64,000 nt of DNA from JASGDB01 sp049841315 (lineage in GTDB: Bacteria > Bacteroidota > Bacteroidia > Flavobacteriales > Weeksellaceae), in NCBI GenBank assembly GCA_049841315.1, contig JASGDB010000068.1, positions 1 to 64,000 of the forward strand, given 5' to 3'. Positions 1 through 9,076 of the stretch are shown piece after piece. A program made the translations under genes and the position numbers. Under the pieces are notes generated by a model, which saw only the letters and a list, made by a program, of their open reading frames with translations, did no database searches and was not told the origin of the DNA. The number at the start of each line of letters is the position of its first letter. The stretch's first letter is position 1.

Positions 1-199
1 ATTTTTTCCCAACATAATTTGCAAGGTTTTAAGGCTCTAATATACAAATTCTTGTAATATAAAACATCTATCTTGAACTTTATTTTATTGATTGTTAGTT
101 AGTTGTGTTATTTTAATGAGCGACTATATAATTGTCTTCTTAATCGTAAATTATTTTTTTTGAAATTTTGTTTAAAAAAATCAAAGCCTCAAAAATTCG

Positions 200-207
200 T
201 ATTTTTG
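200..207 (+). promoter_or_regulatory. Bacteroidota -7 promoter box
   Basis: The sequence TATTTTTG fits the Bacteroidota -7 consensus TAnnTTTG and lies 14 bases before the ATG of the O-methyltransferase gene. No clear -33 TTG is visible at the usual spacing. Upstream, bases 1-199 are AT-rich and I see no gene in them. Confidence 0.55.
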
Positions 208-221
208 TGTAAAATTATCCA

Positions 222-869
222 ATGAGTTTTTTTGAAGAAAAGAATCCGGAAATGGACCGATACATCGAAACCCACGCTTCGGAAGAACCCGAACTGCTGA
301 AAAGGCTTCGGAAAGAAACCTACCGGAAAACCACACAACCGCACATGATTTCAGGTTATCAGCAGGGAATTTTGCTGTCGATGATTTCCAAAATTCTTCA
401 GCCCGAAAAAATTCTGGAAATCGGAACGTTTACGGGATATGCAGCGTTGTGCCTTGCGGAAGGACTGAAAATAAACGGAAAGCTGTTAACGCTCGATGTA
501 AATGAAGATTTGGCGTATCTTCCGAAAAAATATTTTGAAGAAAGCCGTTTTGCAGAACAGATTGAGTTCAGGATTGAGAATGCGCTGGATTTTCTGCAAA
601 ATACTGATGAAATTTTCGATTTGGTGTTCATTGATGCCGACAAGGAAAATTATCCCGAATATTTTAAACTGATAAAACCGAGAACAAAATCCGGCTCGGT
701 TGTGATTTTTGATAATGTCCTTTGGTACGGAAAAGTGCTGGACGAAAACCCGAAGCAGAAAGCCACCCAGAAAATAAAGGAACTGAACGAAATGGCGGCA
801 AAAGACACTGATTTTGAAAATCTTATTTTACCTTTGCGCGACGGAATCAATATTCTGCGGAAAAAATAA
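222..869 (+). CDS. class I SAM-dependent O-methyltransferase
   Basis: The 215-residue protein looks like a small-molecule or tRNA-wobble-uridine O-methyltransferase of the YrrM/TrmR type (methyltransferase family 3). The SAM-binding motif EIGTFTGYAALCLAEGL lies at about residues 66-82, and FIDADKENYPEYF at about 136-148 holds the acidic metal/catalytic residues of the family. Length is normal for the family. A TAnnTTTG box sits just upstream, and the next gene follows after 23 bases, so the two may be cotranscribed. The exact substrate cannot be read from the sequence. Confidence 0.85.
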   Translation: MSFFEEKNPEMDRYIETHASEEPELLKRLRKETYRKTTQPHMISGYQQGILLSMISKILQPEKILEIGTFTGYAALCLAEGLKINGKLLTLDVNEDLAYLPKKYFEESRFAEQIEFRIENALDFLQNTDEIFDLVFIDADKENYPEYFKLIKPRTKSGSVVIFDNVLWYGKVLDENPKQKATQKIKELNEMAAKDTDFENLILPLRDGINILRKK

Positions 870-892
870 TGATGAACCTTGAATTGTAGTAA

Positions 893-1606
893 ATGAATAA
901 AGCAATATGTTCTGTGAGCGTAGCTCCCGTTCGTGAAACTCCGTCGGAAAAGGCGGAAATGGTAACTCAGATGTTGTTCGGCGAAAGCTGTGATATTCTG
1001 GATGAACAGAAACAGTGGACGAAAATCCAAATGCATTTCGACGGCTATGAAGGCTGGATAAATTCCAATCAAATTTCCCCGATTTCAGATGAAGATTTTG
1101 CCCGAAGAAAAACCGGAATTCTTACCAAAATTTTCGAGGTTTGCGACAGTCCCGACGGAAAAATACTGCTTTCCATAGGAAGCGAATTAGAATCTGAAAC
1201 GCAAAATGCTCTTAACAATCAAAATATTTCCGAAACGGCAAGGCAGTTCCTGAATGTTCCTTATTTGTGGAGTGGAAGAAGTTTTTTTGGAATAGATTGC
1301 AGTGGTTTCGTTCAGTTGGTGTATAAAGTTCAAGGGATTTCCCTGTCCCGAGATGCGTATCAGCAGGCGGAAACGGGAACAGTTTTAGCTTTCGTGGAAG
1401 AGAGTGAAGCGGGAGATTTGGCATTTTTTGAAAACGAAGAAGGAAAAATTGTTCACGTGGGAATCATGCTGGAAAATCAGGAAATCATTCATGCATTCGG
1501 AAAGGTGAGAATCGACAGTTTAGACAGCACCGGTATTTTCAATAAGGAACTGAACCGGCATACGCACAAGCTCCGTTTTGTGAAAAGAATCATTGGTGAA
1601 AATTAA
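893..1606 (+). CDS. NlpC/P60 family (C40) cell-wall peptidase with SH3-like N-terminus
   Basis: The 237-residue protein has an N-terminal region resembling bacterial SH3 domains (about residues 10-100) and a C-terminal NlpC/P60 domain, the gamma-D-glutamyl-diamino-acid endopeptidase fold that cuts peptidoglycan stem peptides. The catalytic Cys is Cys136 in FFGIDCSGF, and the likely His is His188 in KIVHVGIML. No signal peptide is evident, so it may recycle cytoplasmic muropeptides or use a non-classical route. It is followed nine bases later by a membrane-protein gene. Confidence 0.88.
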   Translation: MNKAICSVSVAPVRETPSEKAEMVTQMLFGESCDILDEQKQWTKIQMHFDGYEGWINSNQISPISDEDFARRKTGILTKIFEVCDSPDGKILLSIGSELESETQNALNNQNISETARQFLNVPYLWSGRSFFGIDCSGFVQLVYKVQGISLSRDAYQQAETGTVLAFVEESEAGDLAFFENEEGKIVHVGIMLENQEIIHAFGKVRIDSLDSTGIFNKELNRHTHKLRFVKRIIGEN

Positions 1607-1615
1607 ATTTTGGAT

Positions 1616-2080
1616 ATGAACATTGTTAAAATTCTCAATACTATTGGTTTCCTACTGCTGGTGTATATCTGGATTTTTGCGGTAATCAGCTTTTTTTCTC
1701 TGCCGGAGATGATTCCTGTTCATTTCGATTTCGACGGAAAGGCGGATTCGCACGGAAACCGGCTTTGGATTCTGACAATTCCGTTGGTTGCAACCGTTGT
1801 TTTTTATCTAATGAAATACACTGCAAAGCAGAAAAACCTTTATTCACGCAAGATTCCTACTGAAATGAAACGAAACAGAGGTCTTACCAATCTTTTTGTA
1901 AAGATGATTCTGGTGTATGTGATGATGCTTTTTGCGGACATCGCCACGGAAGCCGTACTGATAGCGCAGGGAAAATATGAGGCTCTTTCCGGTTTTTCTC
2001 ACGTTCTGATTGGGCTGATGATGGTGTCGATTGTTGGATTTTTCATATATGCCAGAAGAAAAATTCATATTATTGATTAA
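1616..2080 (+). CDS. DUF1648 membrane protein
   Basis: Small integral membrane protein with about four hydrophobic segments. The segment after the first helix (LPEMIPVHFDFDGKADSHGN) is the DUF1648 signature. I chose the ATG at 1616 over the TTG two codons earlier. The function of DUF1648 is unknown; in SdpI-type proteins it accompanies immunity or signalling. The next gene is a paralog, so this is a tandem duplication. Confidence 0.8.
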   Translation: MNIVKILNTIGFLLLVYIWIFAVISFFSLPEMIPVHFDFDGKADSHGNRLWILTIPLVATVVFYLMKYTAKQKNLYSRKIPTEMKRNRGLTNLFVKMILVYVMMLFADIATEAVLIAQGKYEALSGFSHVLIGLMMVSIVGFFIYARRKIHIID

Positions 2081-2124
2081 AAAAGTGTTCATCTTAGTTG
2101 AAATTGTAAATTAAAATTGTCGCT

Positions 2125-2598
2125 ATGAAAAATATTTCTTTATTGCTGAAAATTCTTTCATTTCTTGCTTTGGTTTTCATTTGGATTTATACCATTATTT
2201 ATTTCAGCAAGTTACCCGAAACCGTTCCTACACATTTTGGCATAAACGGAAAAGCAGATGGTTTTGGCTCTAAAAGCTCACTTTGGCATATCCCTTTTAT
2301 TGCTATACTCAATTTCCTTCTTTTATTTTATATGTCTAAAAATAAGGATTTTACATTTCTGAATATTCCGAAAAATTTGAAAGAAAACACAGCGTTCAGT
2401 GTTTTATGCATTGATATTTTAAATTTTTGGACAATGCTTCTGTTTGCAGTTATTACCTACGAAACCATACAGACATCTTTAGGAAATATGCAGGGAATCA
2501 GTTCTGTTACCAATTATTTAATAGGATTTATCCTTATTTTTACGATTGCAATGATGGTCTACTCTTACCGATTATCGAAAAAAATGAAACAAACATAA
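2125..2598 (+). CDS. DUF1648 membrane protein, paralog of the preceding gene
   Basis: A 157-residue membrane protein with the same organisation as the upstream gene: an N-terminal helix, then the LPETVPTHFGINGKADGFGS signature, then three more hydrophobic segments. The two proteins are clearly related but diverged, so the duplication is not recent. The gene ends 12 bases before waaA. No function can be given beyond the family. Confidence 0.8.
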   Translation: MKNISLLLKILSFLALVFIWIYTIIYFSKLPETVPTHFGINGKADGFGSKSSLWHIPFIAILNFLLLFYMSKNKDFTFLNIPKNLKENTAFSVLCIDILNFWTMLLFAVITYETIQTSLGNMQGISSVTNYLIGFILIFTIAMMVYSYRLSKKMKQT

Positions 2599-2610
2599 AT
2601 TTATTTTAAA

Positions 2611-3858
2611 TTGAATTTTCTATACAACATATTTATTTTTTGTTTTGAACTGTCGTTCAAGTTTTTGTCTTTGTTTAATGATAAGATAAAATGCGGTCTG
2701 GAAGGCAGGAAACATTCTTTGGAAATTGTAAAATCCAAAATTTCTCCCAATGATAAAGTGATTTGGATGCATTCCGCAAGTCTGGGAGAATATGAACAAG
2801 GCGTTCCTGTTCTGGAAAAACTCAAAGAAAAATATCCGGATTATAAAATTCTCATTACCTTTTTTTCGCCGTCGGGTTACGAAAATGTGGCAAAAAAACA
2901 AACGATTGCGGATGCGGTCTGCTATCTCCCGTTTGATAAAAAATCTCAGATAAAAGAATTTGTCTCAAACTTTAAAACCGATATTTTTTTCACCGTAAAA
3001 TACGATTACTGGTATCATCTTTTAGATGAATTGAAATCTCAGGGAGCAAAAATTTATGTGATTTCTGCTCTGTTTTACAAAAATCAAGTATTTTTCAAGC
3101 CGTACGGAAAATGGATTATAAATCAGTTGAAAAAAAATGTAGACTGGTTTTTTCATCAGACCAAAAACTCCGAAGAACTGGCAAAAAAAGCAAGATTGGT
3201 TCATTCCTCAGTTTCGGGAGATACACGTTTCGATAGGGTTCGGCAGAATTTGGTGAGGGATAATTTTGTGGAATATATTGAAGAATTTAAACAAAATAAA
3301 ACAACAATAATTTTCGGAAGCTCATGGGAAGCGGAAGAGCGGATTGCGGAAATATTGGCTCACAAGCATCCCGAAATTAAAATCATCATCGCTCCTCATG
3401 ATTTAAAAAGAGTTCCCCACTTGCAGGAATTATTCCCTAAATCGGTTTTGTATTCCCAATTTTTCGACCCCTCAACTCCTCAACTCCTCAACTCTTCAAT
3501 CCTGATTATCGACAGCATCGGACTGCTTTCCAAGCTGTATTCCTACGGAAATCTTGCGGTTGTGGGCGGAGGGTTTCATTCGGCGGGATTGCACAATATT
3601 CTGGAATCGGCGGTTTTCGGGATTCCCGTATTCTTCGGAAACCGCTACCGTAAAAATCCTGAAGCCGATTCGCTTATTGAAGCCAAAGGCGGAAAATCTT
3701 TTGAAGATGAATATTTCGCATCAAAATACATCTCCGAAATTCTGAAAAATCCCGACATCATGGAAGCCATGGGAGAAAATGCGAAACAACTCATCCTTTC
3801 TCAGCCGGATTCTGCGGAAATGATTGTGGAGAAAATCGTCTCAGGATTGAAGCCTTAA
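2611..3858 (+). CDS. waaA: 3-deoxy-D-manno-octulosonic acid (Kdo) transferase
   Basis: This GT30 enzyme transfers Kdo from CMP-Kdo to lipid A at the inner membrane during LPS core synthesis. The 415-residue length is normal. The N-terminus has a membrane anchor, then IWMHSASLGEYEQG, where the Glu is the expected catalytic base. The C-terminal nucleotide-sugar domain carries GGGFHSAGLHNILE and FGNRYRKNPEA. The likely start is a TTG, because no in-frame ATG lies near the anchor. Three copies of an 8-bp unit lie in the coding sequence at 3471-3494 (see findings). Confidence 0.92.
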   Translation: MNFLYNIFIFCFELSFKFLSLFNDKIKCGLEGRKHSLEIVKSKISPNDKVIWMHSASLGEYEQGVPVLEKLKEKYPDYKILITFFSPSGYENVAKKQTIADAVCYLPFDKKSQIKEFVSNFKTDIFFTVKYDYWYHLLDELKSQGAKIYVISALFYKNQVFFKPYGKWIINQLKKNVDWFFHQTKNSEELAKKARLVHSSVSGDTRFDRVRQNLVRDNFVEYIEEFKQNKTTIIFGSSWEAEERIAEILAHKHPEIKIIIAPHDLKRVPHLQELFPKSVLYSQFFDPSTPQLLNSSILIIDSIGLLSKLYSYGNLAVVGGGFHSAGLHNILESAVFGIPVFFGNRYRKNPEADSLIEAKGGKSFEDEYFASKYISEILKNPDIMEAMGENAKQLILSQPDSAEMIVEKIVSGLKP

Positions 3859-3865
3859 TTTCAGC

Positions 3866-4618
3866 TCAATTAAAAAACTTTGAATATTTCAAAAACCCGT
3901 TCAACGCCCAATTTACAGTGAAATACAGAGATTTCAACGTAGAAAACCTCATAAAATCCCTGTACACCAAATACTGGTCTTTCATAATATTTTTTTTGTT
4001 TCGGGAAACGCTGTCGGGAAGCATTCGGTATTTTGAAAGTGTTTTTTTCAGGGGTTTTCCTTCGGGGATTTTTTTCAGCAGATTCAGCCACATGATGTGG
4101 TCTTCCCGTTTGCTTCCCTCAGGAAAATATTCTTTCCCCACTCTCTGCGAATCATACATGGAAGAAAGCAGGGACAGCCGGCAGGTTTTTAAAAGATTTT
4201 TAAAGGTAACGACTTTATCGGCCTCAAAATCTTCCAAAACCGGCTTCAGGCTTTCATCACAACGGGAATAGGTGGAATAGGCGAGCTCTGCATTTTCCTT
4301 TTTCATAAAACCGACCATTTCTTCGAGGAAATTTGCCTCCCAAAAATCATCCGCATCAAGAAAGGTGATGAATCTTCCGGTTGCATTTTGCAGGGAAATA
4401 TTTCTTGCGTGTCCTGCTCCGCCGTTTTTTTCTGTTTTGAAAATTTTAATGCGGGAATCGTTCTGATTATTAAGGATTTCCACGGAATTATCCGTTGAAG
4501 AATCATCCGTTACCAGCCATTCCCAATCCTGAAAAGTCTGGTTGAGAACAGAATCTATCGTTTCCTGCAAAAATTTTGAAGAATTATAGCAAGGCGTTAT
4601 GATAGAAACTTCCGGCAT
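3866..4618 (-). CDS. family 2 glycosyltransferase
   Basis: The 250-residue protein has a GT-A fold: an N-terminal SIITPCYNSSKFLQETIDS strand-loop, a VTDDSSTDNS nucleotide-binding loop, and the metal-binding FLDADDFW near residue 90. It probably adds one sugar to a surface polysaccharide or LPS, consistent with its position tail-to-tail with waaA. Acceptor and sugar are unknown. The gene is close to full length for short GT2 enzymes and has no membrane segment. Confidence 0.87.
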   Translation of the reverse strand: MPEVSIITPCYNSSKFLQETIDSVLNQTFQDWEWLVTDDSSTDNSVEILNNQNDSRIKIFKTEKNGGAGHARNISLQNATGRFITFLDADDFWEANFLEEMVGFMKKENAELAYSTYSRCDESLKPVLEDFEADKVVTFKNLLKTCRLSLLSSMYDSQRVGKEYFPEGSKREDHIMWLNLLKKIPEGKPLKKTLSKYRMLPDSVSRNKKNIMKDQYLVYRDFMRFSTLKSLYFTVNWALNGFLKYSKFFN

Positions 4619-4622
4619 TTTT

Positions 4623-4958
4623 TTATTTATTCAAAAGTAATTGAACCTCTTGCTTCAGCACAGGTAGGTGAATGATAATAATTCCCCAAATTTGGGTATT
4701 TTCAATTTCGTCGTACCCGTGAATGATTTTGTTTCGGGCATCCACAATTCTACGAGAATTGGTAATCTCAATTTCGGGATTTGTTTTCAGGATTTTATTG
4801 ACGGCTTCTCCTATTATTTCGATATTCCGTTCTACTGCATCCTGAAGCATCGGGTTAGAATCATATTCTTCAAAATGTTTTTCTTTCCCTATATAATTCT
4901 CGATATTTTCAATAGAAATCAAAATATCAAACAAAAATTTCTTGATGTTCACTGTCAT
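4623..4958 (-). CDS. hepT: HepT-like HEPN ribonuclease toxin (DUF86)
   Basis: A 111-residue all-helical HEPN protein. The RX4HXY ribonuclease motif is intact (Arg75, His80, Tyr82 in RNKIIHGY). In the known MntA/HepT pairs the toxin cleaves RNA and is neutralised when the partner adds AMP to the Tyr of this motif. The start overlaps the end of the nucleotidyltransferase gene by 32 bases, as expected for a translationally coupled pair. Confidence 0.85.
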   Translation of the reverse strand: MTVNIKKFLFDILISIENIENYIGKEKHFEEYDSNPMLQDAVERNIEIIGEAVNKILKTNPEIEITNSRRIVDARNKIIHGYDEIENTQIWGIIIIHLPVLKQEVQLLLNK

Positions 4959-5256
4959 AAATCAAAAATTTTGTTTTGTTTAATTCTTGAATAAAATAGG
5001 GGTTTTTTAGTGAGTTTTCAGTAACCAAATCTATTTCTCTTCCGAGTAAATCCCGCAGTTCATCGTGCAAATCCCACCATAATTTTCCTTTTTCGAGAGG
5101 GTCTTTCAGGTTTTTGTCAAAGTGTATCAAAAAATCAACATCGCTGTTTTCATTAAAATCATTTCGAACTGCAGAGCCGAAAAGATATGCACGAACAACC
5201 TTGTAGCGGCTGAAAACTTCCGCTAACTGCTCTTGATATTCGGAGACAAATAACAT
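4927..5256 (-). CDS. mntA: MntA-like minimal nucleotidyltransferase antitoxin
   Basis: A 109-residue polymerase-beta-fold nucleotidyltransferase with YLFGSAVRNDFNENSDVDFL, matching GSX10DXD (Gly27-Ser28, Asp39, Asp41). In the family this enzyme adenylylates and so inactivates the partner HepT toxin. I chose the ATG at 5256 (MLFVSEY...), which fits the family better than the longer frame from 5280. It is the first gene of the pair. Confidence 0.85.
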   Translation of the reverse strand: MLFVSEYQEQLAEVFSRYKVVRAYLFGSAVRNDFNENSDVDFLIHFDKNLKDPLEKGKLWWDLHDELRDLLGREIDLVTENSLKNPYFIQELNKTKFLIYDSEHQEIFV

Positions 5257-5365
5257 AATAAAGTATAACTCTTTCCACAAAGATACATAAATATATTTTT
5301 GTGGGTTTTCTGTTGTAATTAAAATTGCCAGTTCATCTCAAAATATTAAATTTGTGAAATCATTT

Positions 5366-5410
5366 ACTTTGTCAAAGTTTTAAAACAGATTTAGTTTACT
5401 TTGACAAAGT
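5366..5410. promoter_or_regulatory. tandem palindromic operator-like sites upstream of leuS
   Basis: Two 13-bp palindromes, ACTTTGTCAAAGT at 5366-5378 and ACTTTGACAAAGT at 5398-5410, share the form ACTTTGWCAAAGT with centres 32 bp apart, about three helical turns. They lie in the intergenic region between mntA and leuS, 30 bases before the leuS start. The layout suggests a dimeric regulator binding twice on one face. The regulator is unknown. Confidence 0.5.
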
Positions 5411-5439
5411 TTTTAATTAAACAGAAATACAATTCAAAA

Positions 5440-8400
5440 ATGTTCTACGACCATCAGCAGATAGAAAAAAAATGGCAAAAATACTGGGAAGAAAACCAAA
5501 CCTATAAGACACAAGAGCCAAGAACCAAGAATCAAGATAGCTCCCCTCCTTCGGAGGGGTTAGGGGAGGATAAACCGAAATTCTACGTTTTGGATATGTT
5601 TCCGTATCCGTCGGGAGCGGGTTTGCACGTTGGTCATCCTCTCGGTTACATCGCTTCGGATATTTATGCGAGATTCAAAAGACATCAGGGTTTCAATGTT
5701 TTGCACCCGATTGGTTACGACAGTTTCGGGCTTCCTGCGGAACAATATGCGATTCAGACGGGACAACATCCTGCGATTACCACAGAAAACAACATCAATC
5801 GCTATGAAGAACAATTAAAAAGAATCGGTTTTTCTTTCGATTGGAGCAGGGAAATCAGAACGTCCGACCCCGATTATTACAAATGGACGCAGTGGATTTT
5901 CATAGAATTGTTTCATTCCTATTATTGCAAAGATGCCGACCAAGCCAGACCGATTTCCGAATTGATTGAAGTTTTCGGAATTGAGGGAAACTCCCGAATC
6001 AATGCGGTTTGTGATGAAGTCAAAACTTTTTCCGCAGACGATTGGAACAATTTTTCAACGGAAGAACAGCAGGAAATTTTACTGAAATACCGATTGGCTT
6101 ACCGAGCGGAAACCACCGTGAATTGGTGTCCTGCTCTCGGAACGGTTCTGGCAAACGACGAGGTAAAAGACGGAAAATCCGAAAGAGGCGGTTATCCCGT
6201 TTTCCAAAAAAAAATGATGCAGTGGAGTATGCGTATTTCCGCCTATTCCGAAAGATTATTGCAAGGTCTTAAAACTTTGGATTGGCCACAACCTTTGAAA
6301 GACTCACAAGAGTATTGGATTGGAAAATCGCAGGGAGCGGAAGTGGTTTTCCCAATCCTCACCCCCAACCCCTCTCCTAAGGAGAGGGGAGCCGATTCGC
6401 CGCATTATTTTACAGGAGATGCTGCTGCCAGAAACAAACTTGTTTTGGCTAAGCAAATGCGGAAAAAGCCTACGGAAGCGGAAGATGCTTTGTGGCAAGC
6501 ACTCAGAAACAGGAATTTGGGAGATAAATTTAGGAGACAACACCCTATAAAAAACTATATTGTTGATTTTGTTTGTCTGGAAAAGGGATTGATTATCGAG
6601 GTTGACGGCGGTTATCATTTTGAGGAAGAGCAGATAGAGAACGATAATTTCAGAAGTCTGGAACTGAATCTGAAAGGATATAGTTTTCTGCGGTTTACCA
6701 ATAATGAAGTGCTGAACAATCTTGAAAATGTTTTAGAAAAAATCAAAGAAAAACTGAACGAATTACCATCGAAAAAGGAAGGAGAGATTGACGCAATCGC
6801 TCCCCTCTCCTTAGGAGAGGGGTTGGGGGTGAGGATTTTCACAACAAGACCCGACACCATTTTCGGAGCAACCTTTATGGTTCTTGCACCCGAAAATCCT
6901 TTGGTTGAGAAATTAACAACTGACGAACAGAAATCCGAAGTCGAAAAATATATCGAAGAAACTTCCAAAAAAACGGAAAGGGACAGAATGTCCGACGTGA
7001 AAAATGTGAGCGGAGCGTTTACGGGAAGTTATGCCGTAAATCCGTTTACGGAAAAGAAAATTCCTGTTTACATTTCCGATTATGTGCTGATGGGTTACGG
7101 AACGGGAGCGGTAATGGCAGTTCCGGCACACGATGAACGCGACCACCGTTTTGCAAAAAAATTCGGGTTGGAAATTATTAATGTTATTGAAAATGACAAC
7201 GATATTCAGGAAGAATCTTACGATTCCAAAGATTCGGTTTGTGTGAATTCCGATTTTCTGGACGGCTTAAATTATAACGATGCGAAAGCAAAAATAATTT
7301 CAGAAATAGAAAATCGCGGAATTGGCTTCGGAACAACGAATTACCGGCAGCGTGATGCGATTTTTTCCCGCCAAAGATATTGGGGCGAACCTGTTCCTAT
7401 ATATTATAAGGACGGATTTCCTTACACTTTGCCTGTTTCTGCGCTTCCTTTGGAACTTCCCGAAGTGGAAAAATACCTGCCGACCGAAGACGGCGACCCG
7501 CCACTCGGAAATGCGAAAAAATGGCACTGGTGCCCCCTTTCCCCCGAAGGGGAGAGCAGCGGTAAAATTGTGTCAAAAGAAGAATGGGAAGCCTCCCCTT
7601 TGGGGAGGTTTGGAGGAGCTCTTGAATTGTCCACAATGCCGGGTTGGGCAGGAAGTTCTTGGTATTTTTTGAGATATATGGATTCTAAAAATGACGGAAC
7701 TTTTTGCCAAAAAGAACTTTCCGACTATTGGGGGCAAGTGGATTTATACATCGGCGGAAGCGAACACGCAACAGGACATCTTTTGTATTCCCGATTTTGG
7801 AATATGTTTTTGAAAGACAGAGGTTTTATCAAGCAAAATGAACCTTTTCAGAAATTGATTAATCAGGGAATGATTTTGGGAATGAGTGCGTTTGTTTTCA
7901 GAATTGACGGAACGAATCAGTTTGTTTCCAAAAATTTGGCGAAAGATTATCAGACTCAAAAAATCCACGTCGATGTTTCTTTATTAAAAGGAACTTCGGA
8001 CGAATTGGATATTGAAAAATTCCGAAATTGGAGAAAGGAATTTGCCGATGCTGAATTTATTTTAGAAAACGGAGAAATTTACGATGCGAACTCCTCCCCT
8101 TCGGGGAGGTCGGGAGGGGCTTATATTTGCGAAAGAGAAGTCGAAAAAATGTCCAAATCCAAATACAACGTCGTCAATCCCGATGACATCTGCGAAGAAT
8201 ACGGAGCGGATTGTCTGCGACTTTATGAAATGTTTCTCGGCCCCTTGGAGCAATCCAAACCCTGGAATACGCAAGGTTTGAGCGGCGTTTACGGATTTTT
8301 GAAGAAATTTTATAATCTGTATTTCAACGGCGATGATTTTGAAGTTTCCGAAGAAGAGCCGACCAAAGCCGAACTGAAAGTTTTGCATACGCTGATTAAG

Positions 8401-8826
8401 AAATTTATGTTTGATATTCAAAATTTTTCGTTTAATACTTCGGTTTCGCAGTTTATGATTGCCGTGAACGAATTACAAAAACTGAAATGCAACAAAAGAG
8501 CAATTCTCGAACCCTTGGCAATTCTCATTTCGCCTTATGCACCGCATATTTGCGAAGAATTGTGGAATTTGCTTGGACACAGCGAAAGCATTGAATTTGC
8601 ACCTTTTCCAATACTGAATGAAGCGTATTTAGAGGAAGACGAATTTGAATATCCGGTAAGTTTCAACGGGAAAATGAGGTTCAAACTGGCTCTTCCGGCG
8701 GATTTGACCGTGCAGGAAATTGAAAAAATTGCTCTGGAAAACGAGAAAGTCCTTCAACAGTTGGACGGAAATTCTCCAAAAAAAGTGATTATTGTCCCAA
8801 AAAAAATTATTAATATTGTTGTATGA
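5440..8826 (+). CDS. leuS: leucyl-tRNA synthetase with four in-frame insertions
   Basis: Class Ia synthetase charging tRNA-Leu. Visible signatures are HVGH at residues 63-66, the CP1 editing motif [12 protein letters not shown], and KMSKS near residue 903. I chose the ATG at 5440; the upstream TTG at 5401 lies inside the operator palindrome. The protein is 1128 residues, well above the usual ~940 of Bacteroidota LeuRS. The excess comes from four insertions built on GC-rich palindromes: near residues 34-44, 306-466 (with a DUF559 nuclease), 698-724 and 884-894. All keep the reading frame. The gene ends in TGA, so the host terminates at UGA. Confidence 0.93.
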   Translation: MFYDHQQIEKKWQKYWEENQTYKTQEPRTKNQDSSPPSEGLGEDKPKFYVLDMFPYPSGAGLHVGHPLGYIASDIYARFKRHQGFNVLHPIGYDSFGLPAEQYAIQTGQHPAITTENNINRYEEQLKRIGFSFDWSREIRTSDPDYYKWTQWIFIELFHSYYCKDADQARPISELIEVFGIEGNSRINAVCDEVKTFSADDWNNFSTEEQQEILLKYRLAYRAETTVNWCPALGTVLANDEVKDGKSERGGYPVFQKKMMQWSMRISAYSERLLQGLKTLDWPQPLKDSQEYWIGKSQGAEVVFPILTPNPSPKERGADSPHYFTGDAAARNKLVLAKQMRKKPTEAEDALWQALRNRNLGDKFRRQHPIKNYIVDFVCLEKGLIIEVDGGYHFEEEQIENDNFRSLELNLKGYSFLRFTNNEVLNNLENVLEKIKEKLNELPSKKEGEIDAIAPLSLGEGLGVRIFTTRPDTIFGATFMVLAPENPLVEKLTTDEQKSEVEKYIEETSKKTERDRMSDVKNVSGAFTGSYAVNPFTEKKIPVYISDYVLMGYGTGAVMAVPAHDERDHRFAKKFGLEIINVIENDNDIQEESYDSKDSVCVNSDFLDGLNYNDAKAKIISEIENRGIGFGTTNYRQRDAIFSRQRYWGEPVPIYYKDGFPYTLPVSALPLELPEVEKYLPTEDGDPPLGNAKKWHWCPLSPEGESSGKIVSKEEWEASPLGRFGGALELSTMPGWAGSSWYFLRYMDSKNDGTFCQKELSDYWGQVDLYIGGSEHATGHLLYSRFWNMFLKDRGFIKQNEPFQKLINQGMILGMSAFVFRIDGTNQFVSKNLAKDYQTQKIHVDVSLLKGTSDELDIEKFRNWRKEFADAEFILENGEIYDANSSPSGRSGGAYICEREVEKMSKSKYNVVNPDDICEEYGADCLRLYEMFLGPLEQSKPWNTQGLSGVYGFLKKFYNLYFNGDDFEVSEEEPTKAELKVLHTLIKKFMFDIQNFSFNTSVSQFMIAVNELQKLKCNKRAILEPLAILISPYAPHICEELWNLLGHSESIEFAPFPILNEAYLEEDEFEYPVSFNGKMRFKLALPADLTVQEIEKIALENEKVLQQLDGNSPKKVIIVPKKIINIVV
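5541..5570. repeat. small palindromic insertion A inside leuS
   Basis: The stem CCCCTCC (5543-5549) pairs with GGAGGGG (5553-5559), and an outer CTCCCCT/AGGGGAG pairing is also possible. It encodes roughly [10 protein letters not shown] between the N-terminal helix and the HVGH strand, a spot with no counterpart in ordinary LeuRS. It shares its core with insertion D. Confidence 0.6.
6354..6837 (+). mobile_element. in-frame selfish element encoding a DUF559 (Vsr-like) endonuclease inside leuS
   Basis: A 484-bp segment is bounded by perfect inverted repeats of about 39 bp (6354-6392 and 6799-6837). Each repeat contains its own palindrome, CCCCTCTCC around AAGGAGAGGGG. The interior, read in the LeuRS frame, encodes a DUF559 domain of the PD-(D/E)XK/Vsr-like nuclease class: [18 protein letters not shown], then [16 protein letters not shown], then [10 protein letters not shown]. 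It sits at residues ~306-466, exactly before the conserved [11 protein letters not shown] strand of the CP1 editing domain. No intein splicing motifs are visible, so it is presumably retained as a domain insertion in the mature enzyme. Confidence 0.75.
7530..7620. repeat. small palindromic insertion C inside leuS (two palindromes)
   Basis: A CCCC-GAA-GGGG hairpin near 7542-7552 and a perfect CCTCCCC-TTT-GGGGAGG hairpin at 7592-7608 flank the native-looking stretch KIVSKEEWE. They encode extra residues ([11 protein letters not shown] and [10 protein letters not shown]) just before the conserved [13 protein letters not shown] motif. The same GC-rich core occurs in the other insertions. Confidence 0.55.
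8091..8120. repeat. small palindromic insertion D inside leuS
   Basis: The stem CCTCCCC (8093-8099) pairs with GGGGAGG (8103-8109) across TTC. It encodes roughly [10 protein letters not shown] a short way before KMSKS. It keeps the frame and uses the same core as insertion A. Confidence 0.6.
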
Positions 8827-9007
8827 TTTTTTTTAAGGCTTTTTATCCTTTAGAAAATTCATAAAAATAAAAAGATTTTTTCTGTAAAATTTAACAATTT
8901 TATTAAATCTGTAAAATGCATTTAAAAATAAAGTAAAATTTTGCTGATAATGTAAAGCGATATTTTTTGTGAAGTGTTTTTTTTTAGTTAAGAATTATTC
9001 AAACACT

Positions 9008-9034
9008 TGCATTATAAAATTTTTTAACTTTAAT
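9008..9034 (+). promoter_or_regulatory. possible promoter of the exbB operon
   Basis: TTG at 9008-9010, a 16-base spacer, and TAACTTTA at 9027-9034 approximate the flavobacterial TTG/TAnnTTTG promoter, 43 bases before exbB. The rest of the 8827-9076 gap is very AT-rich and holds no gene I can see. Confidence 0.35.
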
Positions 9035-9076
9035 TTACAACTCGAAAATTTAATAACAATTATAATTTAGTTTAAT

